64,000 bases of DNA from Clostridium paridis (GCF_016765615.1 NZ_JAESWA010000010.1:62001-126000), one strand, 5' to 3'; counted from the first letter of the stretch, positions 43,023 through 52,106 are shown. The notes: a model not told the origin generated them from the sequence alone. Translations and numbers: made by a program.

Positions 43023-44342
43023 ATGAGTAAAAATCCAATAATAGATATAATAAAAAATTATAAATTAGGAAAGCATGATGGAATATTTTCAGTATGTTGT
43101 TCCAATAAATTTGTTATTGAAGCCGCAATGGATAAGATAAGAAATACAGACATGTATTTGCTTGTAGAAGCAACAGCAAATCAAGTTGATCAATTTGGTG
43201 GATATACTGGAATGACTCCTAAAGAGTATAGAGATTTTATTTATGAATTATGCGAGAAAAATGATTTTCCTAAGGATAAAGTGATATTAGGCGGAGATCA
43301 TTTAGGACCGCTTACCTGGAGAAATATAGATAGGGAACAAGCTTTAGAAAATTCAAAAGAATTAATTAGACAATATGTTATGGCTGGATTTACAAAGATT
43401 CATATTGATACAAGCATGCAAATTAAGGGTGATGCAGAAGATGAAAAGTTTGGTGATGAGATTATTGCAGAAAGAGCAGCAATATTGTGTGAAACTGCTG
43501 AGAAAGCTTACTTAGAGCTACTTAAGAGTGATAAAGCTGCGGTGCATCCTATTTATATAATAGGAAGTGAAGTACCTATACCTGGAGGTGCTGAAGCGGT
43601 AGAAGAAGAGGAAGAGGGCTTACAAATAACTAAAGTAGAGAATTTCGAAAATACAGTTAGAACCTTTAAAGAAGCTTTTGAAAGACATGGTATTTCCAAA
43701 GCTTTTGAAGAAGTTATTGGAGTTGTTGTTCAGCCTGGAGTAGAATTTGGGTCCACAAGTGTATGGGAATATGATAGAGAGAAGGCAAGAGACCTTTCAA
43801 ATAGCATAAAAAAATATGATAAATTAGTATTTGAAGCACATTCTACAGATTATCAAACAAAAGAAGCTTTAAGGAAAATGGTAGAAGATGGATTTATTAT
43901 ATTAAAAGTAGGCCCAGCACTCACATTTGGTTTTAGAGAAGGCGCCTTTGCACTAAATGATATAGAAAATGAACTCTTTAGATACAATTCTAATTTTGAA
44001 GTATCAAGATTTAGAGAAATTCTAGATTTCGTTATGGTAAAAGATCCAAGTCAATGGGAGAAACATTATAATGGAACAGGAGAAGAAATAAAATTAGAAA
44101 GAAAATACAGCTTATCGGATAGATGTAGGTATTATATGCCTAATGAGGAAGTAGAATTTGCATTAAATAAAATGATAGATAACTTAACTAATATAGAGAT
44201 ACCACTAACATTAATAAGTCAATATATGCATACACAATATATAAAAATACGTCAAGGAAAATTAAAACCTAATGCATATGATTTGTTAAAGGATAGAATT
44301 GGGGAATATATAGATGACTATATTTATGCTATAAGTAAGTAA
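43023..44342 (+). CDS. kbaZ: tagatose-bisphosphate aldolase non-catalytic subunit (KbaZ/GatZ)
   Basis: A 439-residue TIM-barrel protein of the KbaZ/GatZ family, needed for full activity and stability of the class II tagatose-bisphosphate aldolase. Clear family stretches are NPIIDIIKNYKLGKHDGIFS, ATANQVDQFGGYTGMTP, VILGGDHLGPLTW and the FEAHSTDYQT segment. ATG 43023 follows TAGGG; the frame also opens at a GTG (43005). It is the last gene of the galactosamine module and has no strong terminator of its own before 44435. Confidence 0.95.
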   Translation: MSKNPIIDIIKNYKLGKHDGIFSVCCSNKFVIEAAMDKIRNTDMYLLVEATANQVDQFGGYTGMTPKEYRDFIYELCEKNDFPKDKVILGGDHLGPLTWRNIDREQALENSKELIRQYVMAGFTKIHIDTSMQIKGDAEDEKFGDEIIAERAAILCETAEKAYLELLKSDKAAVHPIYIIGSEVPIPGGAEAVEEEEEGLQITKVENFENTVRTFKEAFERHGISKAFEEVIGVVVQPGVEFGSTSVWEYDREKARDLSNSIKKYDKLVFEAHSTDYQTKEALRKMVEDGFIILKVGPALTFGFREGAFALNDIENELFRYNSNFEVSRFREILDFVMVKDPSQWEKHYNGTGEEIKLERKYSLSDRCRYYMPNEEVEFALNKMIDNLTNIEIPLTLISQYMHTQYIKIRQGKLKPNAYDLLKDRIGEYIDDYIYAISK

Positions 44343-44390
44343 TGTACTTGTGAGCAATATTTATGTAAATAAAAATAAACAGAACCTTTT

Positions 44391-44479
44391 ATTAAAGGGG
44401 TTATCTGTAGTGTCCTATTAGAAGACATTGAAGGAACACTGATTCTATATGTAAAACATAAAGGAATCAGTGTTTTTTT
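44391..44479 (+). pseudogene. decayed DUF2200 3' fragment with terminator
   Basis: ATTAAAGGGGTTATCTGTAG through GAAGACATTGAA (44391-44432) matches the DUF2200 gene from 36922. A deletion then removes its last 100 bases and joins directly to the duplicated terminator AACACTGATTC / GAATCAGTGTT (44435-44445 with 44464-44474). The intact original is at 36703-37112. The two copies bracket the galactosamine operon as direct repeats. The terminator here still ends the kbaZ transcript. Confidence 0.85.
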
Positions 44480-44926
44480 ATATGGTGATTCGCAACTTAA
44501 ACAAAAATCAAATCTACAAATGAATCAATTAGACTGGTTGGATCATCCAATCCTTTTTCAGGTTCTAGATGTCCAGTAGAATTAAGTTCAACTAACAAAG
44601 AAAATAGGAAAGATCTGTGGAGGACAAGTGTTGAATTGACAAAACTAAAGAAAACTGAAACCATACTAAACTTAGACTAAGAATATAACAGATTAATACA
44701 ATATAATTGATATAAATTGAAAATATAAATAGTTATATTTTTACAAGACATGCTATAATTAAAGAAATAAAAACGTATATATTTTAATTAAGATATAAGA
44801 ATAACTACGGCGGAATTTTTCAGAAAACATAGATACATAATAAAAAGTTATAATTAGGGGCAAGTATATGATATTAATGTAGTTAACACTACTTTAATTT
44901 ATAATTTATTATGAGGAGGAATGTAT
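44480..44926. other. intergenic region before hcp
   Basis: No intact gene. On the minus strand 44505-44640 reads as an open C-terminal-like segment containing LLVELNSTGHLEPEKGLDD and ending in a stop near 44505, without a start, so it may be the remnant of a lost gene; I cannot name it. The last 200 bases are very AT-rich and must hold the hcp promoter, though no convincing hexamer pair is visible. Confidence 0.35.
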
Positions 44927-46579
44927 ATGGAAAATGCAATGTTTTGTTATCAGTGTGAACAGACTGCTGGAGGAAAGGGATGTACTAAGAGTGGCGTTTG
45001 TGGAAAAACACCAGAAATTGCAAACTTACAGGACTTATTGATATATCAATTAAAGGGCATTTCTTGTTATGCAAAACCATTAATTGAAAAGGGCAAAGTT
45101 ATTGATAAGGATATAGTTAAGTTTGTAGAAAATGGACTATTTACAACATTAACAAATGTAAATTTTGATGCTGAAGTTCATGTAAGACTGCTAAAGGAAT
45201 CACAAAAAATTAAAGAAGAGCTAAGAGATCAAGCACCAGAAGGAAAGTATCCAGATGCAGCTACATATAATCTAAGTGATACTAAAGAAGAAATGCTAAA
45301 GGATTCAGTAAAAGCAGGAATTATGTATGATCAGAATCTCGATGCAGATATTCGTTCCTTAAGATCCACTATTTTATATGGATTAAAAGGAGTAAGTGCT
45401 TATGGACATCAAGCAAGATTTATCGGATATAATAATGAACAAGTTGATAATATTTATTTCTTAGGGCTTGAATCTACTACAAATGACAATTTAACTCTTG
45501 AAGATATGATACGTATGACCATGAGAGTTGGAGATATGAGTGTGCAAGTGATGCAGACTTTAGATGAAGCTAATACGACTAAATACAAAAATCCATCACC
45601 ACATAGGGTAAACGTTAACACTAAGAAAGGCCCATTTATTATAGTATCTGGCCATGACTTGAGAGATTTAGAAATGTTGCTAGAGCAAACAGAAGGTAAA
45701 GGAATTAATATTTATACTCATGGAGAAATGTTACCAGCCCATGGATATCCAGAATTAAAAAAATATAAACATTTAGTAGGTAATTATGGTTCTGCTTGGC
45801 AAAACCAACAAAAGGAATTTGATGAGATACCGGGTTGTATTTTGATGACTACTAATTGTTTAATGAGACCAAGAGAAACATATAAAGACAGGATATTTAC
45901 AACAAGTGTTGTAGGTTGGGATGGCGTAAAATATATTGGAGTTTCTGAGGATGGAACTAAAGATTTTAGTGAAATAATAAATAAGGCGTTGGAACTAGGA
46001 GGATTTAAAGAAGAGGAAGAAGAAAAAGAAATATTAGTGGGATTTGGACATAATGCAACACTATCCCATGCAGAAACTATAATTAATGCAGTTAAGGAAG
46101 GAAAAATAAGACATTTCTTCTTGATAGGTGGTTGCGATGGAGCAAAACCAGGTAGAAATTATTATACTGATTTTGCTAAAATGGTTCCGGAGGATTGTGT
46201 AATTCTTACTTTAGCATGTGGTAAGTACAGATTTAATAAATTAGATTTTGGAACAGTAGCTGGATTACCTAGATTATTAGATGTAGGACAATGTAATGAT
46301 GCTTATTCGGCAGTTAGAATAGCTACAGCACTAGCAGATGCGTTTGAAACAGATGTGAATTCATTGCCATTAACAATTGTACTTTCTTGGTATGAACAAA
46401 AAGCTGTTGCTGATTTATTAGCATTGTTGTCACTTGGAATAAAAGGAATGTATTTAGGACCAAGTTTGCCAGCATTTATATCTCCGAATGTATTACAATA
46501 TCTAGTTGATACATTTAATATAACACCAATAAGTACACCAGAGGAAGATTTAAAGAGTTCACTTAAACAAGCTAACTAA
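44927..46579 (+). CDS. hcp: hydroxylamine reductase (hybrid-cluster protein)
   Basis: A 550-residue hybrid-cluster protein. The N-terminal Cys set CYQCEQTAGGKGCTKSGVC (C7, C10, C19, C25) has the class I [4Fe-4S] spacing. Hybrid-cluster ligands lie in ISGHDLRDLEMLLEQ, THGEMLPAHGYPELK, GCILMTTNCLM, GGCDGAKPGR and LACGKYRFN. It acts in NO/hydroxylamine detoxification. ATG 44927 has GAGGAGG eight bases upstream and is better than 44921. A terminator follows, so it is monocistronic with no hcr reductase. Confidence 0.97.
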   Translation: MENAMFCYQCEQTAGGKGCTKSGVCGKTPEIANLQDLLIYQLKGISCYAKPLIEKGKVIDKDIVKFVENGLFTTLTNVNFDAEVHVRLLKESQKIKEELRDQAPEGKYPDAATYNLSDTKEEMLKDSVKAGIMYDQNLDADIRSLRSTILYGLKGVSAYGHQARFIGYNNEQVDNIYFLGLESTTNDNLTLEDMIRMTMRVGDMSVQVMQTLDEANTTKYKNPSPHRVNVNTKKGPFIIVSGHDLRDLEMLLEQTEGKGINIYTHGEMLPAHGYPELKKYKHLVGNYGSAWQNQQKEFDEIPGCILMTTNCLMRPRETYKDRIFTTSVVGWDGVKYIGVSEDGTKDFSEIINKALELGGFKEEEEEKEILVGFGHNATLSHAETIINAVKEGKIRHFFLIGGCDGAKPGRNYYTDFAKMVPEDCVILTLACGKYRFNKLDFGTVAGLPRLLDVGQCNDAYSAVRIATALADAFETDVNSLPLTIVLSWYEQKAVADLLALLSLGIKGMYLGPSLPAFISPNVLQYLVDTFNITPISTPEEDLKSSLKQAN

Positions 46580-46601
46580 AGTTAATATTTTATTCAAGAA
46601 T

Positions 46602-46632
46602 AAAGCACTAATCCTTGATTAGTGCTTTTTCT
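46602..46632 (+). terminator. terminator of hcp
   Basis: AAAGCACTAATC / GATTAGTGCTTT (46602-46613 with 46617-46628), then TT and a T-rich end. Confidence 0.88.
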
Positions 46633-46821
46633 CTCAACTATTATGTCTTTTATGAATACCAAGAAATTTAATCTTGATATAGGAATATATTTAAAAAAAT
46701 CTTTACTAAAGGATTAAGGTCTAAAGCATCATAAAAATCTGCCTTAGACCTGGAAATCTCAATTATATTCATTTTCAACTATTTTTATCTGTATAGATTA
46801 TTCGCATAATGTATGTAACTA

Positions 46822-47481
46822 TCACTTTATATTGTTAACATTCTTTAAAATTTCTTCAAGCTTTTCAGTTGAGACAATTCTTTCATTACACTCTTTACTA
46901 TCTAAGCATAAATCAAAGCCAATTGATCTATAGGCACCTTCTGCAGTACTAGTTGTCTTACAGATAGGAGAAACGAAAGCAACTTCATTTTCCTTGCCGA
47001 CGCGGTTGCATAGAACACATCTATGAGAGTTATTTGCATCAGGGTTTGAAATTCTACAGGCCATACCGATAAGATTGCCATTCATATTGTAAGCTACAAA
47101 TAATTTTCTAATTGAGTTGTCAATCCAGCCTAAATATACATTTTTTGAAGCTTGATCTTCTTGGGTTGGTAATTTAAACTTCTTTTCCTTTTTAAACAAT
47201 CTACTAAGCTGTGCATTTGTAATGTTTGGTATTCCATAAACATATTCATTAAGTTCTTCTATATAGCTATCAAAGTGATGTATTTTAGTTAGTTTACTAA
47301 TATCAAGTATCCCTTTTTCTTCCTCGGATAAGTCTTGAAAAATATTTAATATCTTATCTTGTGTATTTGCCTTAGAAGCTTCAATAATATCTTTATCTAC
47401 GCAGCCTATAAAAGCATTTTTCAAGTCGAGTAAAAGCTTTCTTATATAATTAAATTCATGTTTTTTTATAAAAGTATTCAT
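46822..47481 (-). CDS. FusB-family elongation factor G-binding protein
   Basis: A 219-residue FusB/FusC-like protein. The helical N-terminal domain (about 1-125) is followed by a C-terminal zinc-finger domain. Its Cys pair lies in SHRCVLCNRVGKENEVAF, with ICKT and the IGFDLCLDSKECNERI segment supplying further ligands. FusB proteins bind EF-G and release it from fusidic-acid-stalled ribosomes. GAGGTG lies before the ATG. It stands alone on the minus strand. Intrinsic low-level fusidic acid tolerance is plausible; binding is known for the family, not shown here. Confidence 0.88.
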   Translation of the reverse strand: MNTFIKKHEFNYIRKLLLDLKNAFIGCVDKDIIEASKANTQDKILNIFQDLSEEEKGILDISKLTKIHHFDSYIEELNEYVYGIPNITNAQLSRLFKKEKKFKLPTQEDQASKNVYLGWIDNSIRKLFVAYNMNGNLIGMACRISNPDANNSHRCVLCNRVGKENEVAFVSPICKTTSTAEGAYRSIGFDLCLDSKECNERIVSTEKLEEILKNVNNIK

Positions 47482-47579
47482 AAATCTAGCACCTCTATTC
47501 TAAATATTCTTATTTTCATTGTTAACGTAAGTAAAAATGACTTTACTACCAGTTTCATTATTCCTAATCTACAAAATAA

Positions 47580-47624
47580 AAGATGATCATTATTACTCCA
47601 ATTGAAAGCAACAATAATCATCTT
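47580..47624 (-). terminator. terminator of the CD3324-type gene
   Basis: Read on the minus strand, AAGATGATTATT pairs with AATAATGATCATCTT (one bulge) and is followed by TTTATTTT. It lies 145 bases beyond the stop of the gene at 47769-48047. Confidence 0.65.
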
Positions 47625-47768
47625 AATCTAAAACACACTATATATTCATAATCATTTTCTATTGAATCTTGTTTTAAATTACAAATTATAACTTTCATTG
47701 GATTTCCACAATGAAATCATAACATGAGTTAAAATAAGCATTCAATCTAATAAATAATTCTGTATTGA

Positions 47769-48047
47769 TTATGAGCATATATGTTTCTCTTGTTTTATTA
47801 TTCTTCTTATACTTTTTTCTGACAGGTAATACTCTTGAGTGAGTTCCTTTATAGTAGATCCATCAACATATTTTTTATAAATCTCATTATTTCTTACCTT
47901 AAGATCATTCTTTATTCCACTCTTTTCTCCCCAGGACTTATGATTTTCATCTTTTCTGGGTACATAAAGATATTTTCCATCTACATATTTCTGTATTATT
48001 TCAATAATTTCTATTGGTAACACATCTTGTGCTTTTGCATATTTCAT
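47769..48047 (-). CDS. CD3324-type small HTH protein
   Basis: A 92-residue protein. It opens MKYAKAQDVLPIEIIEIIQK, then YVDGKYLYVPRKDENHKSWG, and ends in a helix-turn-helix, STIKELTQEYYLSEKSIRRI. This matches the small proteins labelled CD3324 family in clostridia, whose function is unknown; the HTH suggests DNA binding. GGAGGAG precedes the start. Just upstream on the same strand lies a candidate 30-codon ORF and a structured region. Confidence 0.85.
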   Translation of the reverse strand: MKYAKAQDVLPIEIIEIIQKYVDGKYLYVPRKDENHKSWGEKSGIKNDLKVRNNEIYKKYVDGSTIKELTQEYYLSEKSIRRIIKQEKHICS

Positions 48048-48094
48048 TTTCTTACTCCTCCACTTTTATTAAAGTATTAAAGCAAAGAATACAA

Positions 48095-48300
48095 AAAAGC
48101 TATGTGTTACAGAACCTAAAACATGTACGCGTTTCAGCTAATTTAACAGCTTAGGCTCCAAACAAAGCATAGCTGACTTTGTAGTCCCTGCAAGGAGCAA
48201 ACTGATTTAAAGCTGAATGTATCACTGACCTTCATAAAAAACACCCCCCAATACATTACGATTACGCTTATTATATCATGTTTAATGTAAAGTTATAATG
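48095..48300 (-). other. structured intergenic region, candidate small RNA
   Basis: Read on the minus strand, AGCTATG near 48170 can pair with CATAGCT near 48104, which is followed by six T as in a terminator. Inside are GCCTAA / TTAGG and, further 5', ACAAAG / CTTTGT stems. A TATAATAA lies near 48271-48278. This could be a small RNA, the leader of the CD3324-type gene or the transcript of the sORF below. I could not match it to a known riboswitch. Confidence 0.3.
48143..48235 (-). CDS. candidate 30-residue small protein
   Basis: ATG at 48235 is preceded by GGGGGGTG at good spacing and reads 30 codons to a stop at 48143. The peptide starts MKVSDTFSFKSVC and ends FVWSLSC, with Cys at positions 13, 23 and 30. 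It resembles no family I know. It overlaps possible RNA stems, so it may instead be non-coding. Support is the RBS and the open frame only. Confidence 0.3.
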   Translation of the reverse strand: MKVSDTFSFKSVCSLQGLQSQLCFVWSLSC

Positions 48301-48337
48301 GGAAAAGGTGAATAAAACTTTATATGAAGTATAGTAT

Positions 48338-48913
48338 TTAGCAAAGAACAATGATTTTATACGGAGTAGTTTGAGCAGGGATGCTCATAGTTGTAGGACC
48401 ATAAACAACAATTAAATTTCTATTTCCCGGGTATCTATTAAAAGTTTGGTCATTTGTCAGAATTATCTCAGTAGTTGGAGCAATATTTAGTTTTAAACTT
48501 CCTTCACTGCTTATAAGTTGATTATTAAAATAGTCTACAGTAACAGTTTGAAAACTTGTATTTTTGGCAACAACAATTGCAGGATATTGTGGAGGATAAA
48601 TAAGAAGGGCTGGTGCGTTTACATCATAAAATCCTGTTACCTCATCGCCTACTTCGACCACCTCATGATTTACGAAGTAGGTTCCCGGGGATATGGTGAA
48701 ATTTACGGGGCCTTTATCTATGTTCTCTAATGACATTAATTTATAGCAGCCTGATGATGTATCATTTGGACTTGGATAAAAATCTTCAATCCTTGTAATG
48801 GTACCACTAAAGCCAACGAAGTGTTGAGTCGTGTTTCTCCATCCTACATCGAAGGAAGGATAAGTAGCTTCATTTATGGGACAAGAATAAAAGGGAAATT
48901 GATTATTATACAT
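48338..48913 (-). CDS. hypothetical beta-rich protein, 191 aa
   Basis: A 191-residue protein without signal peptide or membrane segment. It is rich in Pro, Asn, Tyr and beta-strand patterns: SGCYKLMSLENIDKGPVNFT, then GTYFVNHEVVEVGDEVTGFY and LLIYPPQYPAIVV. The final part has ITLN-type strands and ends PYKIIVLC with a terminal Cys. The layout suggests a compact oligosaccharide-binding-like beta domain followed by a smaller beta unit. A spore-coat or extracellular structural role is possible but not shown. AAAGGAG precedes the start. Confidence 0.75.
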   Translation of the reverse strand: MYNNQFPFYSCPINEATYPSFDVGWRNTTQHFVGFSGTITRIEDFYPSPNDTSSGCYKLMSLENIDKGPVNFTISPGTYFVNHEVVEVGDEVTGFYDVNAPALLIYPPQYPAIVVAKNTSFQTVTVDYFNNQLISSEGSLKLNIAPTTEIILTNDQTFNRYPGNRNLIVVYGPTTMSIPAQTTPYKIIVLC

Positions 48914-49043
48914 ATAATACTCCTTTATATTGATTCAGTTAAATGTCTCATAATTAATAGTATATTAGCTACTCTTACTAGTGTTACGCAGGAGAATTTT
49001 AAAAACTTACATTGTTTATGTAGATTAAAAAGCTAAAAAATCA

Positions 49044-49083
49044 AAAAAAGCAACTTGGATTAAATAAACCAAATTGCTTTTTG
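49044..49083 (-). terminator. terminator of the His-rich protein gene
   Basis: AAAAAGCAA-TTGG pairs with CCAA-TTGCTTTTT (49045-49057 with 49069-49082) with one bulge each. Runs of A and T on both sides make it usable in both directions. Confidence 0.75.
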
Positions 49084-49092
49084 AAATTTAAA

Positions 49093-49407
49093 CTATTTTG
49101 CTATCCAGTCAATAACAGCTTGGTTTTGACATGCACAGGACTCTGCATCTGTTTTTGTTACAAACAAGATATCTCCTTCATTTGCTACAGCTTTAAGTTC
49201 CTCTAATATTTCTTTAGCCGATAGAGTGCTTTTAACAAGGAAAGCTTCAGGCATAAAGTGAGCCCAAGCACCAACAGACTTTATCTTTGCAATTATATTA
49301 TCTTCACTAGACTCAATATGCTCATGCTCATGGTCGTGCTCGTGATCATGGTCATGACCACATCCGCAAGTATCACTTAAAAAATATGTAATCATATATG
49401 TTGACAT
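49093..49407 (-). CDS. small protein with His/Asp/Glu-rich metal-binding segment
   Basis: A 104-residue protein. After STYMITYFLSDTCGCG comes an HDHDHEHDHEHEH run (residues about 18-30), then an ordinary alpha/beta domain ending with CACQNQAVIDWI. The His/acidic loop plus CGCG suggests Ni, Zn or Co binding or storage. The C-terminal domain (LSAKEILEELKAVANEGDI) resembles no family I can name. ATG 49407 follows AAAGGAG; the frame also opens six codons earlier at a TTG. No metal transporter or hydrogenase gene is adjacent. Confidence 0.85.
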   Translation of the reverse strand: MSTYMITYFLSDTCGCGHDHDHEHDHEHEHIESSEDNIIAKIKSVGAWAHFMPEAFLVKSTLSAKEILEELKAVANEGDILFVTKTDAESCACQNQAVIDWIAK

Positions 49408-49524
49408 AAAATTATCTCCTTTCAAAACAAAACTTACAGTTTAGCTTGTTTATTTACATTTAAATTATACATTAATATTTAAATAAGTAAATGAGAGTTT
49501 TTATCAATATTCATTAGAAAAATA

Positions 49525-50400
49525 TTATAGAACATTACTTGGAAGCCATGGAGCCAATATATCATAAGGGATATTTGTATCAGCTACGCTTTCTCCCATT
49601 TTAACATTAGGTTTAAGTTTTCCATGATAATCACTACCACCTGATGAATATATATTATGCTCTCTACAATAATTAAGCAGATACTTGGTTCTTTCAATTG
49701 AATGAAGAGAATGGTAGCATTCTATACCATCAAGAGCATTTAAGGACACTATAGAATCCAAGAATTCTGTATGATCTTCAACAAAATATCCATATAGGTG
49801 AGCAAGGAATGATTTTCCCCCTGCTTTTTTTATGAGAGTAGCTGCCTCTTGTACTGTCATATAATCTTTCATTTGGTCCAGAAAAAATGGACTTTCTGGA
49901 TTATTCACGCAAGTTCTGTAAAATGCGTTAAGATTTCCCCATATATCCTTATCAAAATGTTTTTCATTTTCAGGATATTTCCTTATATCTGCGTGAAGCA
50001 TTTGAGTTGCAAAATACTTTCCTTTAATTGATAAATCCTCACTATATTTAATATTAAGGTTTCGGCATATCTCTTTCATTTTATTTAGATAAGAATTTTC
50101 TCTTGCGTAAAAATTTTCATCAGATACAATTCCGCTTGAATTTATCACTTCAAAATCTATACCATACCCTAATATTTCAATAGGTTTTCCATTATGTACA
50201 GCAGAAAATTCACAACCAGGGATAAGCTTACCATCATAGTAGTCATGAATATTAATATCCTTCAATTTTGTATAGGCGCCAATTGAATCATGATCTGTAA
50301 TAGATATATATTTTAGACCTAATTGCTGTGCTTTAATCAGAATATCTTTAGGCTCATCAGAACCGTCTGATGTAGTAGTGTGTATATGTAAATCAATCAT
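49525..50400 (-). CDS. PHP-domain phosphoesterase
   Basis: A 291-residue PHP protein of the TrpH/YciV type. Metal motifs are MIDLHIHTTTSDGSDEPKDI at the N-terminus, SITDHDS near 38, the E in GCEFSAVH, and SGGSDYHG near the C-terminus. Relatives dephosphorylate nucleotide 3',5'-bisphosphates or short RNA 5' ends. ATG 50400 follows AAGGAG; the longer frame starts at TTG. It is a single gene. Confidence 0.9.
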   Translation of the reverse strand: MIDLHIHTTTSDGSDEPKDILIKAQQLGLKYISITDHDSIGAYTKLKDINIHDYYDGKLIPGCEFSAVHNGKPIEILGYGIDFEVINSSGIVSDENFYARENSYLNKMKEICRNLNIKYSEDLSIKGKYFATQMLHADIRKYPENEKHFDKDIWGNLNAFYRTCVNNPESPFFLDQMKDYMTVQEAATLIKKAGGKSFLAHLYGYFVEDHTEFLDSIVSLNALDGIECYHSLHSIERTKYLLNYCREHNIYSSGGSDYHGKLKPNVKMGESVADTNIPYDILAPWLPSNVL

Positions 50401-50606
50401 AGTTATACAGCTCCTTGTTTCCAATAATATACTATATATTTTAACTAACTTTATATAGTTAAATCAATAATTACAGAAATAAGTTGAGGTTTTAATTTAA
50501 TTAAGATATATTATTAGTTGAACTTCCAAGCAAGAATATATCTAGAAGAATATGGGGATAAAAAAATAATTTATAGATTAAATTTTTAATGGGGGGCTAA
50601 CAAGAG

Positions 50607-51116
50607 ATGGTTTTTAGAAAAACAGTTAAAACAGATATTGATGATATAATGAATATAATTAGTCAAGCTCAAGCTTATTTTAAAGAGCAAGGAATTGATC
50701 AATGGCAGAATAATTATCCAAGTGTTGAAACAATAAGTAATGATATCAATAACAACCATAGCTATGTATTATTAGAAGATGGTAATATTGTTGCAACAGC
50801 TGCAGTATCTTTTGATGGTGAAAAAACTTATGACACTATATATGAGGGGCAATGGGTTAGTAATAATGAATTTGCAGTTATTCATAGGATAGCAGTTCAC
50901 AGCAAGTATAAAGGGTTGGGATTATCATCAGAGATTATTAAAAATGTAGAAGAGATTTGTTTAAATAAAGGTGTTTACAGTATCAAAGTAGATACACATG
51001 AAGAGAATTTATCAATGCAAAAGCTACTTAGGAAAAATGCCTTTAAGTATTGTGGAATAATTTACTTAGAGGATGGGAGTAAAAGAATAGCTTTTGAGAA
51101 AAGCCTATTATTATAG
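50607..51116 (+). CDS. GNAT family N-acetyltransferase
   Basis: A 169-residue GNAT protein. It has VFRKTVKTDIDDIMNIISQA at the start, GNIVATAAVSFDGE in the middle, and the acetyl-CoA loop VHSKYKGLGLSSEIIKNVEE (the R/Q-x-x-G-x-G/A equivalent), then KVDTHEENLSMQKLL. GGGGGGC lies before the ATG. It is monocistronic with a terminator at 51124. The substrate is unknown. Confidence 0.92.
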   Translation: MVFRKTVKTDIDDIMNIISQAQAYFKEQGIDQWQNNYPSVETISNDINNNHSYVLLEDGNIVATAAVSFDGEKTYDTIYEGQWVSNNEFAVIHRIAVHSKYKGLGLSSEIIKNVEEICLNKGVYSIKVDTHEENLSMQKLLRKNAFKYCGIIYLEDGSKRIAFEKSLLL

Positions 51117-51123
51117 AAACAAT

Positions 51124-51170
51124 AAAAAACCTACAAGGATTTAGGATAATTAAATCTATGTAGGTTTTCT
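51124..51170. terminator. bidirectional terminator
   Basis: AAAACCTACA / TGTAGGTTTT (51126-51135 with 51159-51168) with further pairing inside. It separates the GNAT gene from the convergent DeoR gene. Confidence 0.85.
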
Positions 51171-51181
51171 TATGTATACAT

Positions 51182-51946
51182 TTATATTAAGTTAATGTCG
51201 TACTGTTTAAGTAAAGTCATTATTGCATCATTTGGTTCAGATTCTGTAATGATACTATGAAAGTCAGATATATTGGAAAAGGTATATATTCCGTCTAAAT
51301 TAAATCTTTCATTTGGTGCTAATAGAAATAACTCTTTAGATATTTTCATGATTGCTTTCTTAGTTCCAGCATCCTCAGATTCACCAGTACTAATACTTCC
51401 ATCTCTTAAATCTATTCCACTACAACCTATAAATGCTTTATTACAACGGTAAAGTTTTATTTGTTCATTTGAATGAGAACCAATATTACCACCAACAAGG
51501 GGGTCGTAATCTCCACCTATAAAAATAACATGTATTTTAGAATCTAACTTTATCATTGATGATATCTCAACCATATTAGTAATCAATGTAATACTCTTAT
51601 TATTTTGTGTAATTAGCTTTGCAAGAAAATAGGATATACTTGATGCATCTAGAAAAATCGTATCGCCTTCTTTTATTAACTCATATGCTTTTTGTGCAAT
51701 TAACTCTTTTAAATCAGTATTTTTTTCAACTCGTTTAAAGAAACTTTCACCATTTACTATAGTTCTTTTTATGTTAATAGCGCCGCCATAAGTACGTTGA
51801 AGTAAGTTGTTTTTCTCTAGAACTTGGAGATCTTTTCTAATCATACTTTCACTTACGCCAAACAGAATACTTAAATCTTTTACTAATACCTTTCCATCTC
51901 TTTCTAATAGATCTAAGATGTGTTTATGTCTTTCTACAATAAACAT
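51182..51946 (-). CDS. DeoR family regulator
   Basis: A 254-residue DeoR/GlpR-type protein. The N-terminal HTH is FIVERHKHILDLLERDGKVL, then KDLSILFGVSESMIRKDLQ and the TYGGAI segment. The sugar-phosphate-sensing domain shows DTIFLDASSISYFLAK and VIFIGGDYDP. ATG 51946 follows TTGGAGGA. It is divergent from a HAD phosphatase gene at 52107, which may be its target: sugar-phosphate phosphatases often sit beside DeoR regulators. Confidence 0.92.
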   Translation of the reverse strand: MFIVERHKHILDLLERDGKVLVKDLSILFGVSESMIRKDLQVLEKNNLLQRTYGGAINIKRTIVNGESFFKRVEKNTDLKELIAQKAYELIKEGDTIFLDASSISYFLAKLITQNNKSITLITNMVEISSMIKLDSKIHVIFIGGDYDPLVGGNIGSHSNEQIKLYRCNKAFIGCSGIDLRDGSISTGESEDAGTKKAIMKISKELFLLAPNERFNLDGIYTFSNISDFHSIITESEPNDAIMTLLKQYDINLI

Positions 51947-52106
51947 AATTTCCTCCAATTTGTTCTCATTTGTTTCTATTTTAACAATTATAAAAGGATA
52001 ATGCAATTAAATTAATTGACAAGTAGGAATAATTAAAATAAAATGATAGTAAATAGTAATAAGTAACAATGAATGAGAATATGCTATTAGGAGGATAAGA
52101 AGAAGT

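Noticed and set aside
44505-44640. Minus-strand open segment as a real gene
   Set aside because: It has no start codon or RBS and no recognisable domain; at most it is a remnant.
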